Shown: positions 19,701 to 29,210 of the stretch, piece by piece | How the letters are laid out: each line of letters begins with the position of its first letter | Numbering within the stretch: position 1 is the first letter of the stretch | DNA from: Chromatiales bacterium | GTDB taxonomy: Bacteria; Pseudomonadota; Gammaproteobacteria; RBG-16-57-12 | Direction: 5' to 3' | DNA: 42,908 nucleotides | Assembly: GCA_026989455.1 (NCBI GenBank) | Contig: JALSJH010000081.1 | Coordinates: forward strand, 1-42,908 | The notes under the pieces: model-generated | Database searches by the model: none | What the model saw: the letters and a program-made list of their open reading frames with translations, nothing else | Told to the model about the DNA's origin: nothing | Made by a program: the position numbers and the translations under genes

Positions 19701-20166
19701 CAAATGCCGTCGGAAAATTACCGGAAAAAACTGAGATTACCAGTACCGTCGAAAGGGCACAAAATAGTGAAATAGCAATTGAGCGGCTCAAAGGGTGGGT
19801 CAAAAACCAGGGCGCTGTTAACAGCAAAAAAGCCTCTATGTAGCGCGTACCAATCCATAACTGTGTAGATAAATTTGCACCTGATGACGAAAATATCGGC
19901 ATCCCTTGATAGGCCAGCGCATGGATCATATCCAGCGCCGCAACAGAGAGGTAGCCACACCCTAAGTACATCAAGAAATGGTTGCGGGTAAAGGAGTAGA
20001 CCTGCCATGCAACCACCGTCATCAAAACGGCGACGGTAATGGCAAAAAATTCAACTAGAGTATGAAACAGAAGGAAATTATATTGACTTGAGATAATCAG
20101 AAACAGGCTCAACAGCAGCGGCAAAATCAAGGTATTGGCATCAATTAAACGACGTGAAGCACTCAT
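16771..20166 (-). CDS. MASE3-like multi-PAS hybrid sensor histidine kinase with C-terminal receiver
   Basis: N-terminal multi-TM MASE3-like region, several PAS domains, HisKA 'GGVAHDYNNMLGIILGYAELL', HATPase 'GDKGTGLGLSQVYG', REC 'ILVVDDEPSLLKLE...LLLSDVIMPNMDG'. Confidence 0.92.
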   Translation of the reverse strand: MSASRRLIDANTLILPLLLSLFLIISSQYNFLLFHTLVEFFAITVAVLMTVVAWQVYSFTRNHFLMYLGCGYLSVAALDMIHALAYQGMPIFSSSGANLSTQLWIGTRYIEAFLLLTAPWFLTHPLSRSIAISLFCALSTVLVISVFSGNFPTAFVDGEGLTQFKILSEYAIIFILAVAIFYLFSQRKMIDPRVFVLIVASMLLTMAAELAFTFYVSVYGISNIAGHIFKLFSFWLIFIAVVRTTLREPFSTLSKAETYYDAIPDAAVIVERDGTIRHLNKSACLLAGSSVVGLIGKKSHAIFHNKNTDQAVCPICQAVANESELSSCELEISDQSWVEISTSSVQGESAFIEIIRDITEKKSAIIALEKSEARLTITLDSIGDAVITTDELGDVTRMNPVAEALTGWCFDQAQGRPLKEIFPIVDAATREPIENPVDKVISHGETVYLSNNTTLIAKCGQEYQIADSAAPIRNGDEKILGMVLVFNDVTEQYKLRKSVAESEAQVRLLLNSTAEAIYGVNHKGECTFVNQSCLDMLGYQQDTELLGRNIHDCIHHHYPDGSEYPADECHIYRACREQKKVHIDDEVLWRKDGSQFYVEYWSHPIFSGDQCVGAVVTFLDITSRKRIEKQLDESESNLIRGQEIAKIGNWKLDLQTNTVEVSHELRKIFELESGEIVLDHLVNALHPDDVEHFLTHISNAIGYGLDWSIECRLLLRHGPVKWVHLMGESVLNEGGDVAAIVGIAQDITARKQLDETIRRTQKMDALGKLTGGVAHDYNNMLGIILGYAELLEDMLDEQPDLAQYVREIHRAGKRGEKLTKKLLAFSRQSASNSKRVDINSLLKEQAHLLQKTLTSRIVLTFDLADELWTIKVDESDFEDAILNIAINAMHAMPKGGRLTFKTVNRSLAEVEARVLELGQGDYVVLDIIDTGHGMDEETKEKIFEPFYSTKGDKGTGLGLSQVYGFVERSDGAISVHSELAKGSRFTLYFPRDSVDELSKQETSTTEKESLEGRGVILVVDDEPSLLKLESEILSREGYRVITAASAQQALDILEREHVDLLLSDVIMPNMDGYQLAERVQKKYPAIKIQLVSGFSDDRHMQGGDLALYENIISKPMQSKELLERVKRMLSP

Positions 20167-20192
20167 GACTCTAATTCCATATCAGTGACATT

Positions 20193-20353
20193 GCCCTAAT
20201 CCGCAGTTAGAACCACGTATGCTGCACAAGCTCTTGATTCCACAACGCAATAAAAAATAGCCGCCGAACCTATGGGTGCGACTCACATTTTTTATTACAC
20301 TGTGAAACCAATATCTTGCACATCATCTCGCATTTCTATCTGCGGATTAGGGC
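20193..20353. repeat. Foldback/MITE-like element, family C (single copy in window)
   Basis: Terminal inverted repeats GCCCTAATCCGCAGTTAG / CTATCTGCGGATTAGGGC; inner arms AATAAAAAAT / ATTTTTTATT; ATT on both flanks. Confidence 0.75.
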
Positions 20354-20369
20354 ATTGAATTAAACTCGC

Positions 20370-21545
20370 TCAGATTTTTTTTCGACAACGACTCCACATG
20401 ATCAACGCTTCAGCGGGCATCGGCTTGGCAATGAAATAACCTTGTGCCACATCACAACCCAGTTTTTTCAATTCGTCCCACACCTCTCGCGTCTCTACGC
20501 CTTCGGCAACTAACCTCATACCCAACATGTGTCCCAGCATGATGCAAATTTTAACAATCACCATCGCCTCTTTATCTTCGATCATTCGCATGATAAATCG
20601 TTGGTCTATTTTTAGTTCGGTAAAGGGCGCTTGGTAGAGCTGTGTCAGTGATGAATAACCGGTACCAAAGTCATCAATGGAGAGGGAAAAGCCCTTCATT
20701 CTCAGTCGATTAAGAACATCCAATGATGAGGTCAACTCACCCATAAAGGCACTCTCTGTAATCTCCAGCTCTATTTTTTCGGGTTCAATAGCGTGTTTGT
20801 CGGTCAGCTCTTTTAGCTGCTCTGGCAGGCTCAAACTCTTGATATTATCCGCTGAAACATTGACCGAAATAACCACATCGAGCCCATCAGACTGCCAGCG
20901 CCGACTCTGCTCCACGGCCAGTATGATCACCACCTCAGTCAAACGGTCAATTAACCCCTCTTTTTCAGCCAGCGGGATGAAATCCCCAGGAAAAATGAGC
21001 CCTCTTTCAGGGTGCTGCCATCTAACCAGCGCTTCCACACCCAACAGTGCCTCTGTTTCAATAGTGACTTGTGGCTGGAAGTGCAGAACCAGTTGACGAT
21101 GTTGAATAGCCTCTGTCAGCTCTTGTGCGGTGACCGGTTCATTGCGAGAGACGGGCCTGCTTTCAGTCCGTTCTCCCCCGGCAACACTCTCTAGCGCTTT
21201 AATAAACTCCTTTCTAACCACAGGTTTGGTTAGACTGGCGAGTACTTTTATATCGTGAGCTTCTGCCAGTTGCCGGGCGGAGTGCAGCACACGCGCATCA
21301 AAACCGCTAATCAAGATCAGCAGCAGCCGTTTCTTCTCTTTCGCCAACGCCCTGATCACCTCAATACCATCCATTTCTGGCATATTAAGATCCAGCACCA
21401 AAATACCACCCGCACTCAAATCGTAATCCAAAAATCGGCTGGCACTCTGCTCAGCCACAGCGGACCAACCAGAGCGTTTGGCAAGCTCAAGCAACAGATT
21501 GGCATACTGCGAATCATCATCAAGAATGTAGAGTTTAGGTTTCAC
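20370..21545 (-). CDS. Response regulator (REC) with EAL c-di-GMP phosphodiesterase domain
   Basis: REC 'GILVLDLNMPEMDGIEVI'; EAL domain as 'EALVRWQHPERG...DDFGTGYSS...LKIDQRF'. Confidence 0.92.
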   Translation of the reverse strand: MKPKLYILDDDSQYANLLLELAKRSGWSAVAEQSASRFLDYDLSAGGILVLDLNMPEMDGIEVIRALAKEKKRLLLILISGFDARVLHSARQLAEAHDIKVLASLTKPVVRKEFIKALESVAGGERTESRPVSRNEPVTAQELTEAIQHRQLVLHFQPQVTIETEALLGVEALVRWQHPERGLIFPGDFIPLAEKEGLIDRLTEVVIILAVEQSRRWQSDGLDVVISVNVSADNIKSLSLPEQLKELTDKHAIEPEKIELEITESAFMGELTSSLDVLNRLRMKGFSLSIDDFGTGYSSLTQLYQAPFTELKIDQRFIMRMIEDKEAMVIVKICIMLGHMLGMRLVAEGVETREVWDELKKLGCDVAQGYFIAKPMPAEALIMWSRCRKKI

Positions 21546-21742
21546 AACCCAACACTAACCCAATGTAGAGAATCTAACTAGAAAAATATCTTAACGCCAA
21601 GGCTGGTTGGAAAGTATCTGAGCTGTTTTATTACGGGCAGGGGAGATATAGTTATTTGATTTAAAATGAATTAATGGGATAACTCAGGTCTGTTTCAAAC
21701 GATTATTTGAAACAGATCAAAATTCAAAGAGGCTAAAAACAA

Positions 21743-21767
21743 GAAACCCCGCACGAGGCGGGGTTTC
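21743..21767. terminator. Rho-independent terminator downstream of the PEP-CTERM gene
   Basis: GAAACCCCGCACGAGGCGGGGTTTC. Confidence 0.75.
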
Positions 21768-21800
21768 AAAAGTAGATCTGAACTACTGACTATATGGTCA

Positions 21801-21846
21801 GGTCAAGCCAGCGTAAAGCATTCACAACTTGATCAGAGCCTCCTTA
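21801..21846 (-). repeat. Solo outer arm of repeat family B
   Basis: ggtcaagccagcgtaaagcattcacaacttgatcagagcctcctta; reaches into the stop codon of the PEP-CTERM gene. Confidence 0.78.
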
Positions 21847-22464
21847 GGCACGGCGACGACGCGCCATCATACCCATACCAAGCAGGCCAAACCCCATCAG
21901 GAAAACCAGTGCTGGCTCAGGCACCGCTTGAACCCGCATACCACTTAGCACAAAGTTATCATTCCACTCGCTGGCACGGATTGTAAAAGAGTCGCTGACA
22001 TAGGTACCCAGAGAGAAGCTCTCCCAGCCACCTGTGGTTTCAAGGTTATGCGCCACACTGATACCATCCACATAGAGGTCAAATTCGTCATTAAGCGTAT
22101 CGTGGTCAAAATTGAAGCCAAGCAGGCTAACGGTACGATCGAATGAGAGTGTCAGGTAATCATCACGCCAAAAACCATCAATATAAGAGCTATCAAGGAA
22201 GCCATTTTTCACCCCAAGACCATGCGGATCCCGACTGACATTGGCACTGTTACTAAAACCGTTGTAGCTTGCGGTAACGGTTACGGTCAAACCACCCACC
22301 GTAAAGTCGATTGATGGCGCATTACCACTGCCACTATCGCTAAAATCATATTGAATCGGTGCCGCAGTCGCACTTCCGACCACTCCAACAACCAGCACCG
22401 CTATCAACAACAAAAATCTATTCACTTTATGCACCTCAGCAAAAAACAATTTTGCAGACCACAA
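21844..22464 (-). CDS. PEP-CTERM sorting domain protein; true start may be internal
   Basis: Signal peptide; C-terminal 'VPEPALVFLMGFGLLGMGMMARRRRA'. Confidence 0.85.
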   Translation of the reverse strand: MWSAKLFFAEVHKVNRFLLLIAVLVVGVVGSATAAPIQYDFSDSGSGNAPSIDFTVGGLTVTVTASYNGFSNSANVSRDPHGLGVKNGFLDSSYIDGFWRDDYLTLSFDRTVSLLGFNFDHDTLNDEFDLYVDGISVAHNLETTGGWESFSLGTYVSDSFTIRASEWNDNFVLSGMRVQAVPEPALVFLMGFGLLGMGMMARRRRA

Positions 22465-22619
22465 TAACTCTGCCTTGCTTTAAGAGTAAAGCAATTAACG
22501 CGCCAAACTCACAACCAACTGATAAGCAACAAAAATAAATCCTTAAAATTTACGATGAAACTCATAGTGTAAAAAAAACCGGCACCTCGACTCTTAACGT
22601 TTGTCTGTAGAGCAGCACC

Positions 22620-23876
22620 CTAAACCACCCTCTTCTCCAGCAGCGCAACCACGCGATCCAATGCTCCTCTATTTTGCGCTACCAGCCGCTTACCGCGCTC
22701 ACCCATGACGCGGCACAGCGCTTGGTCATTAAACAGGCGTAACAGCTCTTTTGCCAGCTGGTGACTATCTCCTACTTCTATGGAGGCCTCTGCTTGTCGT
22801 AACAATCGGTGAATTTCAGTAAAATTAAACATGTGGGGGCCGGTGAGTACCGGGATTCCCAGTGAAGCGGGTTCCAGCAGATTATGCCCTCCGGTAGCCA
22901 CTAGGCTGCCACCCACAAAGGCGATATCGGATGCTGCAAAAAAGAGCATCAGCTCACCCATGCTGTCACCCAGAAAAATTGCAGTATCTGCCTGGCATCC
23001 ACGCTGCTCACTGCGCCGAACCAAGCTAAAGCCTCGCTCCTGACACAGCGCTGCAACTCCATTAAAACGCTCTGGATGGCGCGGCACCAGCACTAACATG
23101 GCCTCGGGCAGCTGATTTTGTAGCTGCTTAAAGGTATCCAGCACTTGCTCATCTTCCCCCTTATGGGTGCTGGCGGCGATCCATATTTTACGCTCAACAC
23201 CCCACTGTTCACGTAATCTCTTGGCGTGTTTTTCGATCTCATCTGGGGCTGTGAAATCAAATTTCAAACTACCCGTCACTTGAACTTTTCCAGGATCAGC
23301 CCCCAGCGCAATCAAGCGCTCTTTATCCACTTCGCCTTGCGCCGCGATAACAGTAAAGTTATTGAGCGCTGGAGTGGTTAACGCACTAACCCGGGCATAA
23401 CCTCGCGCTGATCGCTCGGACATACGGGCATTCACCAACATGCTGGGGATTTGCTGTCGGTGACAGTAGTGCAGCATATTGGGCCAGATTTCGGTCTCCA
23501 TGATAATTAACATGGATGGCTGAATGCGACTAAGAAAGCGTTTGAGGCAGCCCGGTGTGTCGTAGGGCACATATCGATGTTGTACCCGGCCTTTGATATC
23601 GGCCACCCGCTCGGCACCGGTTGGTGTCATGGTGGTGACAACGAGGGTATGTTCAGGAAATTTTTTCTGAAGGCGAGCAATCAGTAGCTTTGCCGCTTGC
23701 ACCTCTCCCACGGAGACTGCGTGCACCCAGATCACCGGTGTTTTAATACGCGCCCCAAAACCAAAGCGCTCACGCAATCGCTCTCGGTAAGCGGGTGATT
23801 TACGCGAACGCAGGTAGAGCCGCAGCAGGATCAGCGGCAGCAGCAGTGTAAAAACCAGTGAGTAGAGGTGTCGCAT
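22620..23876 (-). CDS. waaA: 3-deoxy-D-manno-octulosonic acid transferase
   Basis: 'WVHAVSVGEVQAAKLLI', 'MILIIMETEIWPN'-type motif (seen as MLIIMETEIWPNML), 'GHNLLEPASLGIPVLTGPH'. Confidence 0.93.
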   Translation of the reverse strand: MRHLYSLVFTLLLPLILLRLYLRSRKSPAYRERLRERFGFGARIKTPVIWVHAVSVGEVQAAKLLIARLQKKFPEHTLVVTTMTPTGAERVADIKGRVQHRYVPYDTPGCLKRFLSRIQPSMLIIMETEIWPNMLHYCHRQQIPSMLVNARMSERSARGYARVSALTTPALNNFTVIAAQGEVDKERLIALGADPGKVQVTGSLKFDFTAPDEIEKHAKRLREQWGVERKIWIAASTHKGEDEQVLDTFKQLQNQLPEAMLVLVPRHPERFNGVAALCQERGFSLVRRSEQRGCQADTAIFLGDSMGELMLFFAASDIAFVGGSLVATGGHNLLEPASLGIPVLTGPHMFNFTEIHRLLRQAEASIEVGDSHQLAKELLRLFNDQALCRVMGERGKRLVAQNRGALDRVVALLEKRVV

Positions 23877-23881
23877 CGGGG

Positions 23882-25339
23882 TTATTTATCTGCAGGGTGT
23901 TGTTGGCGGATCCGTTCCACAATAGCACTGGTTGAGCACCCTTCTGCAAAATGCAGCACCTGCACTTCACCGCCGTTGGCCTGGACACATTGATGCCCGG
24001 CGATCTGTTCGATCTGATAATCGCCACCCTTTATAAGGACATCAGGCACTATTTCGCAGATTAGACGCTCCGGAGTCTCCTCCGAAAATGGCACCACCCA
24101 ATCCACACTGCGCAGGGCAGCTAATACTGTCATTCGCTGCACCAGCGGCACAATAGGTCGCTGCTCGCCCTTGAGCCGTGCAACCGAGGCATCATCATTC
24201 ACCGCCACGATCAATCGATCGCCCTGCTCTCTGGCCTTCTCAAGATACCCGACATGACCTGCATGTAGCAGATCAAAACAGCCGTTCGTCATTACGATGC
24301 GCTCACCCAGCTCTTTGGCGCGCTGCACCGCCTGCTGCAGGGTAGCCTGATCCAACATACCCGTTTCAATACTGCCCTCAACCTTCTCATCCGCCTGAAT
24401 GGCCGCACTCAGCTCCTCTACCGAAACGGTAGCGGTGCCCAGTTTACCCACCACAATCCCCGCCGCTAAGTTGGCTAGCGCGGTCGCCTCAGCCATCGGT
24501 TGTCCGGCGGCCAGTGCTACGGCTAACGTAGAGATCACGGTATCTCCCGCGCCGGTGACATCATAAACTTCTCGCGCCAGGGTCGGCAGGTGAAGGGGGG
24601 GGTGCCCTTTTTGCAGTAGCGTCATCCCTTTTTCGCTGCGGGTGATGAGCAGTGCCTCCAGCTGCAACTCATCACGCAGTGCATCGCCTTTGCTCACCAC
24701 AGCGGCATCATCCTCACAGTGACCCACCACCGCTTCAAATTCGGAAAAGTTGGGGGTTAACAGGGTTGCACCGCTGTATTTCTGCATCTCTGATCCCTTC
24801 GGGTCGATCAATACCGGCTTACCCGCTACCCGTGCTGCTTGAATCATAAGTTGAACCTGATCCAACGTCCCTTTGGCATAGTCAGAAAGCACCACTGCGT
24901 TACAATCACCCAAACCCTGGGTAAAGCGAGCCAGCAATGCCTCACCGGCAAACGGCTGTAACGGCTCTTCAAAATCAAGCCGCAGCAGCTGTTGATGACG
25001 ACTGAGCACCCGCAGTTTAGTGATGGTCTGGATCTTTTTCGAGCGCTCAAAACGACAAACCACACCCGCCTGCTCAAGTTGTTGTGACATGATGCGACCC
25101 GATTCGTCATCACCCGCCAGACCATCCAGTGCAACACCGGCACCCAATGCGGCGATATTGATCGCCACATTTCCTGCACCACCCGCCCGAGCGTCTAGCT
25201 CATCACGCTTGACACTCACCACTGGCACCGGCGCTTCGGGGGAGATACGCGAAGTTGCCCCTTGCCAGTAGCGATCTAACATCAGATCGCCTGCCACCAG
25301 AATCTGTGCTTTTTTAAAATCAGGAATAGAGAGGCTCAT
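23882..25339 (-). CDS. hldE: Bifunctional heptose kinase/adenylyltransferase
   Basis: PfkB kinase '[18 protein letters not shown]' plus '[21 protein letters not shown]' nucleotidyltransferase. Confidence 0.95.
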   Translation of the reverse strand: MSLSIPDFKKAQILVAGDLMLDRYWQGATSRISPEAPVPVVSVKRDELDARAGGAGNVAINIAALGAGVALDGLAGDDESGRIMSQQLEQAGVVCRFERSKKIQTITKLRVLSRHQQLLRLDFEEPLQPFAGEALLARFTQGLGDCNAVVLSDYAKGTLDQVQLMIQAARVAGKPVLIDPKGSEMQKYSGATLLTPNFSEFEAVVGHCEDDAAVVSKGDALRDELQLEALLITRSEKGMTLLQKGHPPLHLPTLAREVYDVTGAGDTVISTLAVALAAGQPMAEATALANLAAGIVVGKLGTATVSVEELSAAIQADEKVEGSIETGMLDQATLQQAVQRAKELGERIVMTNGCFDLLHAGHVGYLEKAREQGDRLIVAVNDDASVARLKGEQRPIVPLVQRMTVLAALRSVDWVVPFSEETPERLICEIVPDVLIKGGDYQIEQIAGHQCVQANGGEVQVLHFAEGCSTSAIVERIRQQHPADK

Positions 25340-25890
25340 ACTTCAATCGACTCGCAAAGCATGTGCAAAATAAGGATATGCATCTCTTGAATACGGGCGG
25401 TGCGCTCGATCGGCACCGTGATCGCGTAATCAACCAGCGGAGCCAGTTCGCCGCCGCTTTTACCTAGCAGGCCGATGGTTTTGATCTGGTTTGCATTGGC
25501 ATACTCCACTGCTTTAATCACATTCGCAGAGTTGCCCGAGGTGCTGATCGCCAACAGAAGATCACCTTGGTGACTCAAAGCGGCAAGCTGGCGCTCAAAA
25601 ATGGCCTCAAAACCGTAATCATTACCGATAGAGGTGAGCGCACAGCTGTCTGTCGTCAGCGCGACAGCCGGATAACCCTGGCGCTCAACCTCAAACCGCC
25701 CGGTCAACTCCGCTGCAAAGTGTTGAATGTCTGAAGCTGAACCGCCGTTACCGCAACCGTAAATGGTATGCCCGTTCGTCAACCGCTGGCGCATCAGCTG
25801 GCTCACCTCATGCAAAATCGGGTAGAGTTTTTCTACACAATCCAAGGCAGCGCGGTGCTCCTGCAGACTCGTTGCAAAATCAAAAGCCAT
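25336..25890 (-). CDS. gmhA: Sedoheptulose-7-phosphate isomerase (SIS family)
   Basis: '[23 protein letters not shown]...[17 protein letters not shown]'; overlaps hldE start. Confidence 0.88.
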   Translation of the reverse strand: MAFDFATSLQEHRAALDCVEKLYPILHEVSQLMRQRLTNGHTIYGCGNGGSASDIQHFAAELTGRFEVERQGYPAVALTTDSCALTSIGNDYGFEAIFERQLAALSHQGDLLLAISTSGNSANVIKAVEYANANQIKTIGLLGKSGGELAPLVDYAITVPIERTARIQEMHILILHMLCESIEV

Positions 25891-25920
25891 CGATCATTCC
25901 CACTTTTTTCATCTCATTTT

Positions 25921-26062
25921 GTAACTATTCAGCGTGTTTAGATTTTGCTTCAAATTGAGGCATTTTCGCACGGTGAGAGGGAGCCTATAGGGAATAGGTG
26001 ACCGATTGAGTACGAAAATAACCAAGAGTTGAAGCAAAAGATGAATACGCTGAGTAGTTACC
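25921..26062 (-). repeat. Foldback/MITE-like repeat family A, copy 3 (inverted)
   Basis: gtaactattcagcgtgtttagattttgcttcaaattg...gaagcaaaagatgaatacgctgagtagttacc. Confidence 0.88.
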
Positions 26063-26158
26063 CCATTTTAAGTTATGTACTGATATCCGGGATGGTATAC
26101 TAGCACAGTCGCCTCCCGCTCTCTGAGCGAGTTTCCATGCTGAGTTTAAATCACCAAG

Positions 26159-27094
26159 ATGCAGAAAAACAGACCGTCAGACAGATTGCCCATTCACCCT
26201 AAACACTGGCCCATTTGGTTAGGCTTAGCCCTGTTGCGCCTGCTCAACATGCTGCCGTTCCGCATGCAACTAATGCTGGGCAAGCAGCTGGGCAATCTTC
26301 TATTTCGTGTTGCTGCTGCTCGCCGCCATGTAGCCGCCACCAATATAAAGCTCTGCTTCCCGGAACTCTCTGATGATGAAAGGGCGACCCTACTGCGCAA
26401 GCACTTTCACTCTATGGGTATTATGCTGTTTGAGTTGGGCTTGAGCTGGTGGGGGCGTAATCAACGTTTGGCCGCACTCACCGAGATTGAGGGGCTGGAG
26501 CACCTAGAAAAAGCGATAGCGGCAGGAGGTGGCGCGCTGTTGTTAGGTGCGCACTACACCACCCTCGACATCAGCGGCCACCTGCTCGCCACCCAAACCG
26601 ACCTGACGATACGCAGCATGTATCGCCCCCACGAAAACCCGGTAATCGAGTATGTAATGCGAAGGGGTCGCGAAAGTTACTTAGACAGCCTGATCCCCCG
26701 CGACGATATTCGCGGGCTAATTCGCAGCCTCAGGCAGAATAAAGTAGTCTGGTATGCACCCGATCAACACTACGAAGGGAAAGGGTCGGCACTGGTCCCC
26801 TTTTTCGGCATTCCCGCCGCCACTAACACCGCCACTTCACGCATTGCAAAGATGGGGAAAACGGTAGTTATCCCTTTCAGCTCAGTTCGCAAGGAAGATG
26901 GCAGTGGCTATACGCTCAAACTACTCCCCGCGCTGGATAACTTCCCAACGGATGATGAAGTGGCTGATGCCACGCGAATACATCACATATTTGAAGCGCA
27001 AATCCGTCACAATGCAGCGCAATATTTTTGGGTGCACAAGCGTTTCAAGCGGAAACGTATCGGGGGGGAAGATCCCTATAAGAAACCCTCCTGA
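26159..27094 (+). CDS. lpxL: Lipid A biosynthesis lauroyl-type acyltransferase
   Basis: 'GALLLGAHYTTLDISGHLLA' HX4D motif, 'VWYAPDQHYEGKGSALVPFFGIPAATNT'. Confidence 0.88.
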   Translation: MQKNRPSDRLPIHPKHWPIWLGLALLRLLNMLPFRMQLMLGKQLGNLLFRVAAARRHVAATNIKLCFPELSDDERATLLRKHFHSMGIMLFELGLSWWGRNQRLAALTEIEGLEHLEKAIAAGGGALLLGAHYTTLDISGHLLATQTDLTIRSMYRPHENPVIEYVMRRGRESYLDSLIPRDDIRGLIRSLRQNKVVWYAPDQHYEGKGSALVPFFGIPAATNTATSRIAKMGKTVVIPFSSVRKEDGSGYTLKLLPALDNFPTDDEVADATRIHHIFEAQIRHNAAQYFWVHKRFKRKRIGGEDPYKKPS

Positions 27095-27102
27095 CACTAA
27101 AC

Positions 27103-28188
27103 TCATACCAGTGATTGATAGACCTTGAAATTACCTTCCACCATCGCCTCAATTGAAAACTCTTCCTTTACAATCTGCTTACCCTGCTCTCCCCATGCGC
27201 GGGCCTGCGACTCATTGGCCAACATTTTCAGCAGTGCATCCCGTAGTTGGGCAACATTTTGCGGTGCGACCAGAATGCCATTTTCACCATCACGTACAAT
27301 TTCGGGAATCCCCCCGGCACGGGTTCCGATCAGAGGCACCCCGGCGGCAGCGGCCTGTAGCAGTGAAACGCCCAGCCCCTCCATATCTGCCGGATGAACC
27401 ACCGCATACAGGTTGGGCATTACCCGGTGCAGGTCATCACGAAAACCGATCAATCGAACATGATCGCTTAACCCCTGTTGCACTATCTGCTGTTGCAGCT
27501 CATCGGCCAGTGGCCCTTTGCCAAAAAGTAACACCTGAATATCGGGGTGTTGGGCGATCACCTCGGGCAGTGCGGCAAACAGGTGACGATGCCCCTTGCG
27601 GTAGATAAGCTGCGCAATCACCGCCAACACTCGACTGTTGTGTGGCAACCCCAGCGTCTCGATAAACCACTCGCGCTCCGCCGGTTGATCAAAGCGCTCA
27701 ACATCCACCGCGCTGTGCACACAAAGCACCTTATCGGCGGGCACCCCTTCACTAATAAGCACTTCACGAATACCATTTGAGATGGTAATCACCTGATCAT
27801 AGAGACGATATTTAAAGCGCGCTACCCACGGCGACTCTGGGTTATCAACCCGCCGAGAACAGATAGAGTTCACCCCCGCCCATTTTGCGGCAAGCCCCCC
27901 CAGCACATCAGCACCCCGGCGACTGTGCAGGTGCACCAGGTCAGCCTGCTCCTCTTTAAGTACCCACTTGAGCCGTCGGATGAAACCGATATCAAGATCA
28001 CCCTTCATGGGCATCTCATACACCTTATCCACCACATCCCGTGCCGCTTCGGCAATGGCACTTCCCTCGGGGCAGACCAGGATGCAGCGTACCGGCTTGT
28101 TAGCCAGCCCCCGCAACAGATAAAAAACCTGCAAGGCACCACCATAGAGATGCATCCCCGCCTCAACATGCACCACCGTTAGGCTCAC
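27103..28188 (-). CDS. Glycosyltransferase family 4 (LPS)
   Basis: 'VIAQLIYRKGHRHLFAALPEV', 'VVHPADMEGLGVSLLQAAAAGVPLIGTRAGGIPEIV'. Confidence 0.88.
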   Translation of the reverse strand: MSLTVVHVEAGMHLYGGALQVFYLLRGLANKPVRCILVCPEGSAIAEAARDVVDKVYEMPMKGDLDIGFIRRLKWVLKEEQADLVHLHSRRGADVLGGLAAKWAGVNSICSRRVDNPESPWVARFKYRLYDQVITISNGIREVLISEGVPADKVLCVHSAVDVERFDQPAEREWFIETLGLPHNSRVLAVIAQLIYRKGHRHLFAALPEVIAQHPDIQVLLFGKGPLADELQQQIVQQGLSDHVRLIGFRDDLHRVMPNLYAVVHPADMEGLGVSLLQAAAAGVPLIGTRAGGIPEIVRDGENGILVAPQNVAQLRDALLKMLANESQARAWGEQGKQIVKEEFSIEAMVEGNFKVYQSLV

Positions 28189-29210
28189 AGTGTTACCTCT
28201 CGGATATTTCGCATAATCTCATCAACGGTAATTTTTTTCATACAGCTAAAATCCCCCTCACAGCTCGGATTGCGGCGACAAGGAGAACACTCCATTTTAT
28301 GGTAAAGCACCCGCGCATTCTCATGGGTGGTATCGGTATAGGGGCAGGTGGAACCAAACAGTGCCAGCGTCGGAACATTAAAGGCGATACCCATGTGGGT
28401 CAGACCGGTATCGACCCCAATCAACAGCGCGCTCTGTTTAATAATCGCCGCCGTCTGTGTCAGCGATGACTTACCCACCAAATTAACTATCTTATCATTT
28501 TCTGCCTGAATATCAGCCGCAGCCGCCACATCGCCCGGCCCTCCCAACATAATCACCGGAACGCCTCGCTGCGCCATTATCTGCTGCGCCAGCTCAGACC
28601 AGCGCGAGGCCAACCAATGTTTTTGCGGGCGGGTGGTAAAGGGGCAGATCACCGCATATTCACCCTTCTCACGAAACTCCGCCGCATAGGCTTCATCCTC
28701 ATCACTGAGGGCGATATCCATCGCAAAGTCGTCCAGATCCAGCTTCATCTCCTGTGCAAGATGATAATATTCGGAACCGATGCGCGGGTCATCACCTTGG
28801 CGGGAGATCACCTGAGTCATAAAGCGGGCACTCGCCTCCTTGGAGCCGAGACCGATACGCACCGGCGCATCCGACCAGAGCGCCCAAATACCACTTTTCA
28901 GCAACCCTTGCAGATCGATTGCCAGATCAAACTGCTTCTCCTTAAGCCGCTTACGCAGCAGACCCAACGCCCTGAGCAGGGTGAGATATTTTCGCTGCTT
29001 CCACAGCTGCTTCCACTCATCCTTTGGCCAAATTATCAGCTCATCAATATCCGGATTATTTTTCAACAGCGGTGCCGCCGCTGGCTCCACCATCCAACTG
29101 ATCTTGGCAGCGGGATAACGGCGGCGCAGCGCCTTAATCAAAGGCGAGGAGAAGACCACATCGCCAATGGCGCTGAGGCGGATGATTAGGATATTTTTGG
29201 GTTGGGGCAT
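28185..29210 (-). CDS. Glycosyltransferase family 9 (heptosyltransferase-like)
   Basis: 'ILIIRLSAIGDVVFSSPLIKALRRRYP', 'LIGVDTGLTHMGIAFNVPTLALFGST'. Confidence 0.9.
   Translation of the reverse strand: MPQPKNILIIRLSAIGDVVFSSPLIKALRRRYPAAKISWMVEPAAAPLLKNNPDIDELIIWPKDEWKQLWKQRKYLTLLRALGLLRKRLKEKQFDLAIDLQGLLKSGIWALWSDAPVRIGLGSKEASARFMTQVISRQGDDPRIGSEYYHLAQEMKLDLDDFAMDIALSDEDEAYAAEFREKGEYAVICPFTTRPQKHWLASRWSELAQQIMAQRGVPVIMLGGPGDVAAAADIQAENDKIVNLVGKSSLTQTAAIIKQSALLIGVDTGLTHMGIAFNVPTLALFGSTCPYTDTTHENARVLYHKMECSPCRRNPSCEGDFSCMKKITVDEIMRNIREVTL

Noticed and set aside
25915-26069. CATTTT flanks as a target-site duplication for foldback A copy 3
   Set aside because: Direct repeat is offset by an extra C from the element end, and the pattern is not shared by the other copies.
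27103-28188. Plus-strand ORFs 27153-27608, 27547-27780 and 27925-28182
   Set aside because: Antisense to the GT4 gene without independent support.
28617-29189. 190 aa plus-strand ORF
   Set aside because: Antisense to the GT9 heptosyltransferase-like gene, no recognisable motif.
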